Shown here: positions 1 to 11,280 of the stretch, one piece after another | Numbering within the stretch: the stretch's first letter is position 1 | Layout of the letters: each line of letters starts with the position of its first letter | Assembly: GCA_025766275.1 (NCBI GenBank) | Contig: JAFKAC010000023.1 | Coordinates: 496,001-560,000, forward strand | Direction: 5' to 3' | DNA from: Lactarius indigo | Taxonomy: Eukaryota > Basidiomycota > Agaricomycetes > Russulales > Russulaceae | Length of the DNA stretch: 64,000 bases | Made by a program: the position numbers and the translations under genes | The notes under the pieces: model-generated | Database searches by the model: none | Told to the model about the DNA's origin: nothing | The model's input: the letters and a program-made list of their open reading frames with translations, nothing else

Positions 1-2892
1 AACTCGTGTGCGTGGTGATCAACATAATGGTTAACAAAAAATGAGTGGTAAGTGTCCAAAGCGTGGTAGTAATGAAAGTTCTCTGGTACCCGTGAGTCGC
101 CATAAACGGGCAGGAGGTGTGCTGCTCGAGCAATAGAATCAACATGAATGACTTCAAGAGTGGGCTGGCCATGGCGATCGAGCTCTTGCTTCACGACCCA
201 CATCCCTGTGTCAGGGTCACGTTCATCAGTATGGACGAACCAATTGATTAACGCGCATGAGAAATTCTTTCGCCTGTACTCGAATGAGAAGAAGAGCAAT
301 ACCCGCCCAATTTCCATGGCCTCCATACCGGCCTGAGAATCATCGATGACAACAAAAACGGTGTCGCGACGAGGGTGGCCAAAGAAGTAGGGAGTTGATT
401 GGATTCGCTCACGCCGCAGGCCACCTGATCCAGAAAGGTCACTAGGTGCATAGAACGTGGCGATGGCCAAGTGATGGACCTTGATCGCACCCTTAAAGGC
501 AGGGCATTCCTCAATTCTTGACGGAGCAATCTGTTCGTCTGGGTGGGAGAACTTGTAGAGGAACTGGGTGAAGACGAGTGGAAAATTGGGCTGTTGGATG
601 TACGTTGCAAGAGCATAGAGCTGAGACGGGTAACCACACTCTGAGAGTTCAATGTGTGAATGATGGGGCCGCTCTAAAACGATGTATACGCACGAATTCT
701 GGATGCGAGCTGAACATCAAAGTCGGATGCGTTCTGCGATTTACCTGGAACGACTCCCTCATCTTCATCTTCAAGTTCCTCTGAATCTATTGGCACATTA
801 GTTGCATTGTTTGTACCGAGCTCAGATGGGAACGCAAGTCCCCGCAGCACCCCACTGTCCTCAAGGCACTGATGTAGTATTGCCATCTTGTCCATGTGTG
901 AGTTGGTCTTGAGCATCTGAGCGAGAGCGTGATATCGATTGGATCGTCGCCAAGGTTCTTTGACTGCTCGAATGTGCTTTGATTCCGTAATCGATGAGCA
1001 GAGTCCATTAGGGGAGCCAAAGAGGTGTATGGCACGGTGAAAATGCTTCAAAGCATGCTGGCGTGGAAGAGAAAGGCTTGTACGAACCCCAACCTCAATG
1101 AAGACAGCACGTAGTTGATGAAACGTCTCAACAGAGTCTCGAAGGTGTTCAAGAGATGTTGAGTTAATGGCATTTCGGCGGGCTATGTAACATGCATCCA
1201 TGAACGCTGCAATGCACCGGACCATCACAGATGGGATGTAGCCAGCAATTGCGGCAAGAAAAACCTTTAACAGTATGGTTAGTATGACTGATCTGAGTCC
1301 AATATCATATCACGGCGTGCACATACCTTCATCAATGCTTTTGAGTCATCGCCCGTCCACTGCTGGTAATCACGCCCGTCTTTGAACCGGCGAAGACCAG
1401 GGAACGGGGGGACGGCCGAGATCCTATTGTCAGATGATTTATGAGCCGTGAAGTAAGGAAGAAAAGACGTACCGGTGATCAACATCTTCGATGATTTCCA
1501 ACGCTACCTTCTCTCTATGTGCCAGGTGTAGATACTCTACCACCCATTCAACGAGGTGGTCCTTGAATACTCCTTTGATCAGCTGGTGGAGGAGATCCGG
1601 TGCGAGCAGTTCATGGATGTCGGCGCGTGGAAATGAATATGTGAATGGCTGCCAGGTGCGTTATCAGACCACAGTGTCGGAGTGAAGACATAATACGCAC
1701 CACAATGTTGTGCCGAAGACCAAAATCGTCCCAGAGGACAGTCGGGTCAAACATCTTGATAAGGAGGTCAGTTTTCGTGTGTGAGCGTTGATGACTCCCT
1801 GAGCCGTCAAGGTCAGCTGGCAATGCATCACATCTTACATAAGAAAGGGTCAGTGACGCTTGTAAAGAGATCCCCGCACTTACTTTGGACACCATTTAGA
1901 TACAGTACCGGCAAGCCAGACTTGTTCAGGATAGTCTGCGATGTATGGCCCAAGACCAAAAATCACGCGGCGAAAGTGCCCATTGGGGCATTTCATGACT
2001 TTTGGCTCCGTCATATAGGGCTTGAGCGGTGCGAAGACCAATTCGAGACAGCTGTGGTAAAGTTGCCGACAAAACATCTGAAACGATGTTTTTGTTCGCT
2101 GGCGTTTGCTTGCTTGAAAGAGTCCACCCCTCAACAACAAAGACAGGAGCACGGATAAATGAAACGTACTCGTTGGGATTGGAAGGAAGGCGACAGGCAC
2201 TACACCACTTCCATGCCCACGCCGGGCGGTATTGGTGATGTTGCCAAGCGACGCATACACAGGGTGATACTCTTGATGTCCGGTTGCAACTGATACCGTG
2301 GTCTTGTCACTGCCAGCAACAATTGGAACAAACATCGCTCCATGCGTCGTCTTGTCCTGAGAGATCGTGTCCTAGAGCGATACATCAGGTGAATAAAATA
2401 TGGAATATAGTCACATACCGCCTCACGAAACGCCCAGTTACCTGACATGAGGTTAGAATATATGTGAGAACCATTCTTATTGTACTCTTCATATGGCGTG
2501 TATTCAAACTCGCCATCGAACTCCTTCGAGGCTAGTTGCTCCTTGAAGACAGAAAGGACGTCCCGTACGTTTAGCTCATAAGTCTCTTGCATCCACTGGG
2601 GAGCAGCCCCGGTTGGTTGTGGCCCACTGTATGATAATTGGTAAGTTGTCCAGCCAACTCCACCAGCCGATATTGAGTCGATCGTCCCATACATTTCCGT
2701 GGCACTCTTCCATGGGACTCCATCGCAGCTGCTGTGGTCAGTCTGATACATCATAACCGTTGCTCTCCAGAGATCAAGGCCCCGCTGAATATCGCCTGCA
2801 GAAGACTGAAGATGTATATAGTGGTAGTGCGCCCATTCGTATGCCAGCCTGTCACTGAAAGGGAGCCAAGGATTGCTGCGCGACTCCAACAA
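1..2892 (-). pseudogene. Plavaka-type transposase, decayed, 3' end outside the window
   Basis: The minus strand holds successive exons of a Plavaka transposase, the CACTA-related DNA transposase family expanded in agaricomycetes. From the 5' side one reads a block starting NPWLPFSDRLAYEWAHYHY (about 2870-2450), then the conserved SNLMSGNWAF block, an exon with SDKTTVSVATG (about 2335-1900), an exon with a HELLAPDLLHQLIKGVFKDH segment (about 1640-1560), and the C-terminal half ending in open frame at base 1 (HLAIATFYAPSDLSG near 480-430). Introns of about 50-60 nt separate the blocks. The reading frame breaks near 705, where RIRAY changes frame before IVLERPHHS; removing two bases would restore it. 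The N-terminal zinc-finger part is not visible and no terminal repeats were found. The family call is firm; activity is unlikely. Confidence 0.8.
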
Positions 2893-3062
2893 TTCCGATG
2901 TCGGTGGTTGTGAGAGATCTCTGAGGAATCTGCCATCAGATGAACATGGCCAGGCTCATAAGGACTCAGCACCTTGTCATCATGCACGGGTTTGTGACAT
3001 ACCTGAGAGGTGGGGATGGCATATGAATGTGTGCGACTGTAACGCTGCGGCCATCCCTGCAA

Positions 3063-3365
3063 ATGTACTGTTCTTGCCGTGCTTCGAGTTCACATGCTTC
3101 GCCAAGCCTCCCTGTGAGTGGAAATTATCTCTACAAAAGGAACAAAAAAAAGACATGGCGCATAGGGTATGTAGGCAGAGGTTGGGTGGACTCGCTTAAA
3201 ACCATTGATTGTTGAAAATGTTGAAACATTGAAGTTGAACACGGGAATTCCCGTCTTAGTCAGAACTGCGAAACTGATGGGGCGTCCGTCGTCTTTGAGC
3301 AATCGATCAGTTACTCCGTTACTCCTTCCTTTCTGACACTTTCTCCTCCCTTCCCTCCTCTTACA
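3063..3365. other. Spacer without a recognisable gene
   Basis: No coding signal was recognised on either strand. The right end (about 3310-3365) is a pyrimidine-rich tract ending in an AG, which looks like a fungal splice acceptor or promoter tract leading into the next fragment. Confidence 0.4.
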
Positions 3366-3480
3366 GTGGAAAATGATGCCTCCAATACTCGAGAAGCTGA
3401 AGAGAGAGCTTTCTCAGACATGATAGACCGTCAGATCGAGGAGGACTCCAAGAAATATAAGCGACAACGTGGTTACTTGG
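3366..3480 (+). pseudogene. Short fragment resembling the N-terminus of a G-protein alpha subunit
   Basis: The translated segment contains EAEERAFSDMIDRQIEEDS followed by KKYKRQ, which resembles the acidic N-terminal helix of fungal G-alpha subunits just before the P-loop exon. A GT donor follows (about 3479), but the expected nucleotide-binding exon (GxGESGKS) is not found downstream. The match rests on one short helix, so it could be another coiled segment. If correct it is an orphan first exon in a stretch of unrelated gene pieces. Confidence 0.3.
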
Positions 3481-3650
3481 TGCGTATTCCTTTCCTTCCC
3501 CTGCTGTCCTCCCTTGCCTTCCCTCTTACTACGACGGAGAATATGCCTCTGATACTGCTCAGTTTATTCCCCAGAATGGCTACAGACCCGAAGAACTTCT
3601 CGCTTCCCGACCCATTTCTTTGAGAGCGCCCATGGCGTCGTCAAGTTACT

Positions 3651-3906
3651 GTCTCTTTTTATACAGTTCTTTCAGGTGAATCACGAACGTATCTTGGCAT
3701 GTGGGCTCACCACCGAAGACCCACATTTCTTCAGCTCGACATCGCGCAAGCTGTTCAGGACTTGGCGGCAGACAAGATCATCGCCCTACCACAGAGTACG
3801 TCGCCTCCTCTCTTTTTCATCCCTTTTATATATCTCTTTCAGGTGAATCGCGAACGTATCCTGGTGTGTCGGCTCACCACCGAAGATCCACATTTTTTCT
3901 TCAGCC
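3651..3906 (+). repeat. Tandem duplication of an exon-like unit
   Basis: Two copies of one unit follow each other. Copy 1 lies at about 3651-3737 and copy 2 at about 3817-3906. Each has a T-rich tract, a CTTTCAG acceptor, then GTGAATC(A/G)CGAACGTATC and a shared stretch ending CCGAAGA(C/T)CCACATTT. The predicted peptide is VNHERIL then LTTEDPHFF. The layout suggests duplication of an exon with its upstream intron; the source gene was not recognised. Confidence 0.6.
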
Positions 3907-4054
3907 TTGAACGGCAGATGTTCCTCCGGATACCGTAAGCGGTGTATGGCAATGGCAACTTTTCTCGTGAGCAAGATAGAAATACACACAAGCCATATGA
4001 TTCCACTCAGTGTTCCTCTCCCTTCTTTTTTCCGCCCCCTTCATCGTGCTCCTC

Positions 4055-4436
4055 ATGTCGGCAGTGGAAAATAACGAGCACGACAAGCCCTCCACTCATT
4101 TCTCATGGCTCAGGCCAAAGCAGTTGGACTCGGCTTCATTGTCTTCGGCCGAGAAACGTACCTCCTCTGAGCTTCGTGTCTCTGCGCCGATTGAAGACAC
4201 TTCCAAGCCCGTATCATTCTTTGGTCTCTTCCGGTATTATTTCTTCCTTCCATTCATACCGTTTTCTCATCAGCTCCCCTCCCAGCTTCTCCACCCACTT
4301 TGAGCCCATTCTCAATGCTATCGGCCTCGTCGCTGCGATTGCCGCGGGTGCTGCTCAGGTGTGCCTGGAATTCCCTTCCCCAGGTTCTTCACAAGCTGTT
4401 CTGCTGACCCTCCCCTCATAGCCTCTGATGAGCCTG
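4055..4436 (+). pseudogene. 5' end of an ABCB (MDR-type) transporter gene
   Basis: A start codon at 4055 opens a polar N-terminus that runs into KPVSFFGLFR; after an intron (GTATTA...CCCAG) it continues FSTHFEPILNAIGLVAAIAA, the entry to the first transmembrane helix of fungal ABCB exporters. A second intron (4359-4421) ends exactly at CCT CTG ATG AGC CTG, the start of the expected PLMSL exon. After those five codons the homology stops and an unrelated fragment begins. The first transmembrane domain resumes about 1 kb later, so this gene is split and non-functional. Family identity is well supported by the helix and the matching splice sites. Confidence 0.65.
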
Positions 4437-4788
4437 TGAAGGGCGACCCCGTGCGATTCGTGATCAAACGTGGTCACGCCACGCTCACCACGATTGGTCG
4501 CCTTTCTGGGTTCAAGTCTCATCAGCGCCGCTATGGCCTTGTGGGCACCTTCGATTCCATTGAAGCCGCAGTTCACCTCTACAACAACGACTATGGTCCA
4601 TTCTCCAGAGGTGGGGACTCTGGGGCCCTTATCGTCGGTTCCAAAGCCGAATTCACGGCCCCCTCACCGGTGGCACTGGTCCGACCGACTCGTCTGACAT
4701 CACCTACGGCACCCCGATGTACTGGCTCTGGGGAGATGTCATCAAGCCCCAGTTCCCAGGTGCCGACCTCTACTTTGACCTCCCTTAG
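4427..4788 (+). pseudogene. Fragment of a trypsin-like basidiomycete protein
   Basis: The fragment reads SDEPVKGDPVRFVIKRG and later RGGDSGALIVG, which resembles the GDSG active-site segment of chymotrypsin-fold proteases. It ends SSDITYGTPMYWLWGDVIK then FPGADLYFDLP and a TAG stop at 4786-4788. The frame changes by one base near 4660. The pattern is familiar from basidiomycete proteins with a protease-like C-terminus, but I cannot name a family with certainty. It begins within a 10-base overlap (GATGAGCCTG) with the broken ABC-transporter exon, so it appears to have been joined there. Confidence 0.45.
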
Positions 4789-5459
4789 AACTAGGTTCGT
4801 CGCTTCCTTCTGCCTTCTGCTTTCATATTTATAACTGACAACGTCGATGTCAAGGCATTCGCGAGACGTTCTCGCATCGTATTTTCCTCTACGACCGCTC
4901 CCAGCTCTCCCATCCCCCACACTCCTTGTCTTCTGCAACTCGTTCTCGTTTCTTGGCGTTCTGTCATGTATTTGTTGGGCTGATGGCGCAGACAGGTGCT
5001 TTGATCGTCGAACGGCTATTCAGGTCCGTCTCTCGTCCGTCTCGTCTTTTTCACACTCATAACTAACGACGTCCTGCAGCCTTGGCCTTGGCGAGCCATC
5101 TCGCAATCTGTTCGCGCGATTTCTTCCCCTTCCACTCTGCCCCATCTCTTTTCTCCGTCTGTGAACTTGTGCTTGTTTTCTTGACTCCCCGTTCTGTGCT
5201 CGCTGTTCGTTGGTGCAAGCCCGTGTTTTCGAAGGTTGGAATTGCTGTTCAAGTTCGTGTTCTTTCTCCCCTCTCGCTCTTTCATACCGATGACTGACGA
5301 CCTCGACGTCTAGCGCTTCGCCCAACCCGCGCGTTTTATTTGTCGCCTCGACTTCGTCGTCATTCTCTCGTTGGTGTCGGACGGACGCTTGGACCGGTGA
5401 ATCACTGCCTTGGTTCGTTTCTCTTCCCTATGTCGTTCTTTCATCTTCGTTGACTTCTC
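4789..5459 (+). other. Non-coding or decayed stretch with three similar intron-like ends
   Basis: Three similar pyrimidine-rich segments occur at about 4800-4852, 5030-5080 and 5265-5312. Each has a TCAT-rich tract followed by AACTGACAAC, AACTAACGAC or GACTGACGAC and then an AG. They look like copies of one intron 3' end including the branch site. No intact coding unit was recognised between them. Confidence 0.35.
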
Positions 5460-6410
5460 CATTGCCCTCAACAATCTTGATCTTAATGACCCAGGGTCGA
5501 CAACTAGAGCCGACCAACCCGCAAAGAACTTCCGTCACGTTGCTGCTCAAGATGCGTCTTACCTGATGTATATCGGTTCGTCACTCGTCACTTCACTGAT
5601 ACGCTACTCTGGTTCTGAATTACTAATTGGTATTGTCCATGTCCACACAGGCGTGGGCTTGTTCGTTTCTACGTACACCTACATGTGTATCTGGGTCTAT
5701 ACCGCTGAGGTTGCCGCTAAGCAAATTCGGCGAACACTATCTCAAAGCAGTCCTCCGCCAGGATATTGCCTTCTTTGATAAAGTTGGCGCTGGTGAGATC
5801 ACCACCCGCATTCAGACCGACACCCGTTCGTGTTTCCTCTCGTTTTGTCCAAACACGTCGCTGAGGGTGGTACCCTTGCAGAAGAAGCTGTGTCCACGAT
5901 CCGCACTGCTCAAGCTTTTGGCACCCAAAGTGCGCTCGCATCCTTATACGATATTCCTGTCCATAAGGCCCTCTCTGGATGGCCGGGCAGCGATCTGCCA
6001 TGGCATCGGTCTCTCCAGCTTTTTCTTTGCCATCTATGCCACTTACGCTCTCGGTCAGTTTTTCGCCCTCCCTTTCTTTCTCTTATAATCCAACCGCGTG
6101 TTATTGACTTGCACACCGCATATACTAGCGTTCAGTTTTGGCACTACGCTCATCAACCAAGGTCATGCCGACACTGGCCTGATCATCAACGTCATCTTGG
6201 CAGTTCTTATCGGTTCCTTTTCCCTCGCTCTTATGGCTCCCGACGCGCAGGGTATGAGTTACTTTTCTCTGCCTTGATTAATTATTGCTAATTCATGGAC
6301 TTGTAGCTATAACCCAGGGCTGTCGTGCCGCACCCAAAATATTTGGTACCATTGAATGCATACCCGCCATCAATTCGGCTAGTGAAGACGGCCTTAGACC
6401 AAGTCAAGTC
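5460..6410 (+). pseudogene. ABCB transporter, first transmembrane domain, decayed
   Basis: Pieces of the first transmembrane domain of an MDR/Ste6-type exporter appear in order: AAQDASYLMYIG, GVGLFVSTYTYMCIWVYT, then after a frame change near 5730 YLKAVLRQDIAFFDKVGAG, EITTRIQTDTR, then EEAVSTIRTAQAFGTQSALA, and IINVILAVLIGSFSLALMAP followed by AAPKIFGTIECIPAINSASE. About 70 residues expected between TDTR and the STIRTAQAFG block are missing, at least two frames are used, and the nucleotide-binding domain (Walker A, LSGGQ) is absent downstream. This is a truncated relic, probably of the same gene as the 4055-4436 piece. Confidence 0.75.
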
Positions 6411-7572
6411 ACCTTTGACGTTTCCGTGTTTCAGCTTCCTCTGACCCGGCGTCCTCACAGGTTCCCCTGGACTGGTTTTTCCCTGAGTATAGTACAGACC
6501 GTGGCGGCCGGGATGTCGACATGGGCGCCGAAAACTGGGCATGATCAAACGTATATCCACAGTGCGCCTACCTTTTTTTTTATTTGATTTCCGTGCCTCA
6601 ACAAGCCTAGTGTGCCAGTGGTATCATGCAAGTCACCAAGAGATACACAATCTCACAGAAGGGACACAGGTATCGTACTACCGATGTGGCCGCGTGCACC
6701 ACCGACGACAACAATAGGGGGCAAACTGCCAATGCTAGGTGCGCCCACGACAACTATTACCTCGCCCTCCCCTCCTGCTGCCACCAGGTTAGCATGTCAT
6801 ACCGTAGAATTGGCGGACAATGTGGTCCGCACATCCAACGTTGGGTGCTTCAGCACCAACGTCAACCAACATCGCTCTGCTGGATCCTCAACAACTAGAC
6901 ATTAATGGATGTATTATAACCTTCCCCGACGGTATGTGCATGTGTCAACCCTCCCATTCTCTAAGTTGCGAAGTACTTACTGTCCTCCGTCACTCTCTTA
7001 GCTCCAGGATCTCCTTGGAATACCTTCAAGAATTCATATACTACGCATACACATTCTACACTTCCCTTACCTCCCATGAGACACGAGAGCTACAACACGA
7101 CCAACTGCCTGATACACAACCCAGGGGTCATTGTGATGGCCGTTCCCAGCACAGGCTCAATGCCTCGTCATCATATCACAACGTCACAAACCCCTTATGG
7201 ACTGATGCACAGCAGAGTGGTAGATTCGTTTCATGTAAGCTCCCCGTCCCACCGATCTGCCATTTATTAGATCAATACTTTCTTGATGGTCCCCTTGTTA
7301 CGCTACAGGACTTGGCCATACGCTAACTATTGCATCCCTGCCCTCAGTCTTCGTGTTTCATGTGGTGGACTATACCTTAATAGGACCTATCTATCATTCC
7401 GCCGTGTTTCCATTGCCGGAACCGTCCAATTTGGACTCCATTGCCACGGTTTTGGGGCTCCTAGGTAGGACTTATAGATATATTTGACCCGTCTTGCCTA
7501 CTCAGTCTTTTCCCCTTAGCCTGTCTTTCACGTTCCCTTGTCCTTCTCTCCTGCGCATACCGTGTCACATCA
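6411..7572 (+). other. Stretch with exon-like pieces of unknown identity
   Basis: Open segments flanked by plausible introns exist (for example a Thr/Pro-rich segment at 6615-6905 and a segment at about 7010-7230 bounded by CTCTTAG and GTAAGC), but no domain was recognised. The ABC transporter nucleotide-binding domain that would be expected here is not present. The stretch may be the 5' part of the gene that follows or more relic sequence. Confidence 0.3.
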
Positions 7573-9963
7573 ATGCCAACCACCCGTCGAACCCGAAGTG
7601 TCACAACAAAGTCTGTACCTGACACCACTACCAACAGCGGCAACACCCTTACTCCCACAAGTGACGAGCACCCTTCAACTAAGGGGCCAGGTAAGTGAGG
7701 CCAAAAGCCCACTGTTGCCAGCGCTCATCATTCTTCAGATGTCGACGTTGACAAAGGTCTCGGCACAGTGGTGGCTAACAAAAAGGCTACTGGACGTCCA
7801 GGAAAAGTAAGACAAGGTGTGGGTTTTGGCTACGATGACAGTCAAACCGCTGACAATAGAGTAGCCCCGAAAGGAGAAAGACGAAGCGCACAAGTAAAGG
7901 CCGCTGTGGCTACTCGCACACTTCCAAGTCGACCAGGCCATAACGTTCACCCTGCAGGTCAGCCAAAACCCCGACGCAGCAAGGAACAGATTGAGGCCGA
8001 CCGTCAAGCTGGGGCGAAGGCCCTCAAGGAGAAGCTGCACGAGGTCCAGATGGCAAAGGAACACCTCACGCAGTTGAATTTAATGGAAGAACACGAGGAG
8101 GACGACCTGCCCATATTACACCCGCAACGCTTATCTACCGCAATTCGTAAGCGGCGCCACATTGATGTAGAGAGTGACGATGAGTGCTTCGACTTGAGGG
8201 AGGCCGACAATGGCTTCAACTCTGATGACTCTTCGTCCGAATCCGACAAGGCCACCAAAACACAAAAGAAGGCCAGTGTTTAACGTCATATATAGATCTG
8301 TCGGTTCGTCACTCATACTGCCAACAGTCTCAGGGTAACAAACGTGTCAAGGGTGCGGCCCGTCAAGAACTTATAACAAGGATGGAAGACTTACGTGGTG
8401 CCGAACACACTGAGAAGACCCATTCAAAGCACGATATTGGAAAGTGAGACGTGCACAATCACTGCACCTTTGCATAACTCTGACCCATTGTGAAACAAGC
8501 AGGTTCACGGCACAAGACCTTCGTCGCAAGAAATACGCGAACTCTGGTCTTCGACTGCAAGCTCTCGCTGTACCAAACCCTGTTCCCATTCCCACTCTGG
8601 TCCAGCAGCCAGGTGTCACTGACCCGTTTGAGCTTGGGGGCCTTGGTGACAGTGACCTCGAAGAAACGTGCCCAGCGGTTGCAGAAATTCAATCTCTGGT
8701 CTCGGACAAGCCACCTCGCGTGAATGAGGTATTCCTTGCATGTCATCTCATCAGAATTCTCATGATTCTTATTTTACCAGCTTGTGAAGATCGGAATGAA
8801 AGCAGACATCCGCCCAGGTAGATTGCAAGCCACACGGAAAGTGAGTCAATATATTTTTTTACTTGGTTGTTCCGACTCATTTGACCCCAAACGTATCAAC
8901 TAGATACCCAAATCAAAAGCAACAAAAGCAACAGTCAAGAAGGACGCATCATATAAGCAACACGAACCCAGCAAGTCCCTTACCGAGGCACATACCGACA
9001 TCACTCGTCAGTGCCTCGACGATTCACGTTGGACTCGCATCTTTCTTCCAACACTGTCCCATGCTCTTTATATTTCTGACCACCCATTTACTGATTGGGT
9101 GCGGGAGTCCGGTGCCCTTGTTGAGGCTGTGCAGGTTGTGTTTGACCTCTCATTCACAAATATTTCATACACGCTGAGCCCGCAAGATGGCATCGTTAAG
9201 GTGGTATGTCACATGATCCTTGTGCGGTTGACTAACTAATGTTTCCTGATAGGCCTATGACTGAATGAAGACTCGAAGGTCGAAGCTCGCAAGTGATGTC
9301 CTTCTGCTAGTGAAGACATTTTTCGAGCGTGCTGAGTTCAAGGACCAACCAGACAAGATCAGGGATTATGTCCACTGGGCGTTGCGGTCAGGTGGACCAG
9401 CTTACTACGAAAACCCTGTCCCAAAGTCCAGCAAGCTTCGGAAGGATGACCCAAACTACAAGGTGAGTTTATTTTTGCTGTTGGAGATTGTTGCTCATGC
9501 TCATGACGCATGTTAGAAACCCGATGGGTTTTTGTGCTCACAGTTCATCCTCCCAGTTGCCGAGACATACTTAAGCTTTGCATCAAGGTCAGTTCTCCGT
9601 CCATCTCTTGGACCAAAGAGCCCGCCAAAAGGGCTTTATGTGATGATTTTAACCGCGGTGTGTTGGCATCACTATTTGCAGCAACTCATCCCAGGCCCAT
9701 TATCTGACAAGTTTACAGGTTGAGCGTGCAATGAGAGCCCACTTGACAGGTGGATTCAACGCACCTGGTGATTTCAATCACCGAACCACCTGGAACTCGA
9801 TGAAAGACTTTGATAGGATCCTCAGCCAAGTCAGCGAGTCTCGCTGGGCACAAGCTCTGAATTTTGTGGCCTATGATGAAGAGAATCGTGTTGATGAATC
9901 GCTATTGTCAGCATATCGTGCTGACTTTTATCTTTCATCTAGCCCTACAAAGTCTCGGAATTA
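7573..9963 (+). pseudogene. DUF6532-like basidiomycete protein, one in-frame stop
   Basis: The start at 7573 opens a basic, Thr/Ser-rich N-terminus. After an intron there is a charged region with PKPRRSKEQIEADRQAGAKA, a coiled-coil stretch and an acidic tail (about 7740-8280). Further exons encode a globular C-terminal part: RIFLPTLSHALYISDHPFTD (about 9035-9100), LLLVKTFFERAEFKDQPDKI, SQFILPVAETYLSFASRSVL, and ERAMRAHLTGGFNAPGDFNH to a stop at 9961-9963. This resembles the DUF6532 architecture common in mushroom genomes, often near transposons; the domain name is my inference. Right after the intron ending near 9251 the frame reads A Y D then TGA then M K, consistent with a CGA to TGA change. 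The function is unknown. Confidence 0.5.
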
Positions 9964-10199
9964 GCACTTATTGCCCATTGTTTGACCTCTAATCATAGTA
10001 TTTTGTCGTGGCTTTTAATCCTAGCTATTCTCTACTCTATCTTATACTACTTAAGAACACATTTAGACATATAGTACAGTTTTCGAGTTATTGTAGTTTC
10101 CTCTAGTTTTCCGGGTTTTTTCCCCCGTTGCTACCTTAGGTTTTCGTAAAAATCGACTCAGGTCACCAAGTCTCTGAATGAGTATGGTTTTTATTGTTT

Positions 10200-10708
10200 T
10201 TAACGGTTTTTGATGGTTTTTCGGGTTGCGAAACCAGCGAAAACTTTTCTGTCAAATTGCTGATGGATGTGGAGGTTCCCCCCCTCTGATGCAGTATGCA
10301 ACGCGGTCCACCCGAGCCGGTTTTTTGCGTTCACATCGGCACTATGATCAAGTAATAGTCGCGTTACATCCAGATATCCTTCATACGACGCAATCTGCAG
10401 CGGGGTCCATCCGGCTCTGCTTCGTAAGTCTACATACGCACCGCGCTCAATCAATAATTTTGCCACCTCCAATCTCCCATTGCACGAGGCTGCCCATAAT
10501 GCGGTCCTGCGACCACTGTCCGTTTCATCGACATCCGAACCTCCGTCAAGTAATGACCGTACGACCTCAAGCTACCCATCTTCTGACGTGGCGCAAAGCG
10601 GGGGCAGCTCGTCTTCCAAGAGCTTTACCTTTTGTCCAGGTTTCCGTAGTGGCCGAAGAGTACTGCTGGGGTGCCTATTTCGTGATTGGAAGATCGGTGT
10701 AGACGGCA
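10200..10708 (-). pseudogene. 3' ankyrin part of the NACHT-ankyrin gene cut by the Copia element
   Basis: On the minus strand the segment encodes ankyrin repeats: LEVAKLLIERGAYVDLRS, GWTPLQIASYEGYLDVTRLL, DHSADVNAKNRLGWTALHTA. Upstream in the same frame a repeat is interrupted by a TAG stop at 10572-10574 (DG-stop-LEVVRSLL). The piece stops exactly at the Copia target duplication and is in register with the large NACHT-ankyrin piece at 30931-34373 once the Copia element and one target copy are removed. It is therefore the downstream end of that gene. The last residues before the stop at 10200 no longer look like ankyrin repeats. Confidence 0.75.
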
Positions 10709-10713
10709 TCACC
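10709..10713. repeat. Target-site duplication TCACC, left of the Copia element
   Basis: TCACC directly precedes the first LTR and recurs at 30926-30930 directly after the second LTR. Five-base duplications are usual for Copia integration. Confidence 0.9.
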
Positions 10714-11268
10714 TGTTGATAAGTGACCCTTGCGCACTTAGCGGCTCATACGGACCGGACTTGCAGCATGGACTGCTTTAGATTAGATTAATTGGACTTG
10801 TAGATTACTTACAGTTGATCTGTACAATCTAACACTGATCATTACGACATCATGTACTATGACATCATGTAGAACACTCTGGACACTTCATTGTACTCAG
10901 TCCTTTGTTCTCTTTTAGTTCTTATCTTTATTGTGATGTCATTATGATATCATCTTTGTCTGGACTCTCTTTGTTCTAGTCGCCTTGTTCTCTCTTCATA
11001 CACTCCTTTTTGTCCTGTATGTGGAACAATGCTCCTTGTATTCTGTGACTCTACATTACCACTCTTGTACTAGTGTCACACCTCTGTATAGTATAAGTAG
11101 TAGTGCTTGTACGCTCCTGGTCCACATCAGTTCTCTCACTGCTGTGTGCCAGGTACTTCTGCTTTACCTTGCAAGATCCTCTGTTGCTGTTTTCCAGCCA
11201 CCCAGCCTATCTCACCACAGAACACTTTGTCCCTCTGTGAGTATGCTATCTATGTGTGCTGTTCATCA
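10714..11268 (+). repeat. 5' LTR of the Copia element
   Basis: The LTR begins TGTTGATAAGTGACCC and ends GTTCATCA; the same ends bound the other LTR at 30317-30925. It contains a TATA-like GTATAAGTAG near 11092. Differences from the 3' LTR are a few substitutions and one 54-bp duplication present only in the 3' copy. Confidence 0.95.
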
Positions 11269-11280
11269 GGTTATGGGCCC
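11269..11280 (+). promoter_or_regulatory. Primer-binding site, probable half-tRNA type
   Basis: The LTR is followed immediately by GGTTATGGGCCC. This differs by one base from the complement of the initiator tRNA-Met anticodon arm (GGGCTCATAACC), the primer used by Drosophila copia. A match to a tRNA 3' end was not seen. The assignment uses known Copia biology plus this short match. Confidence 0.55.
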
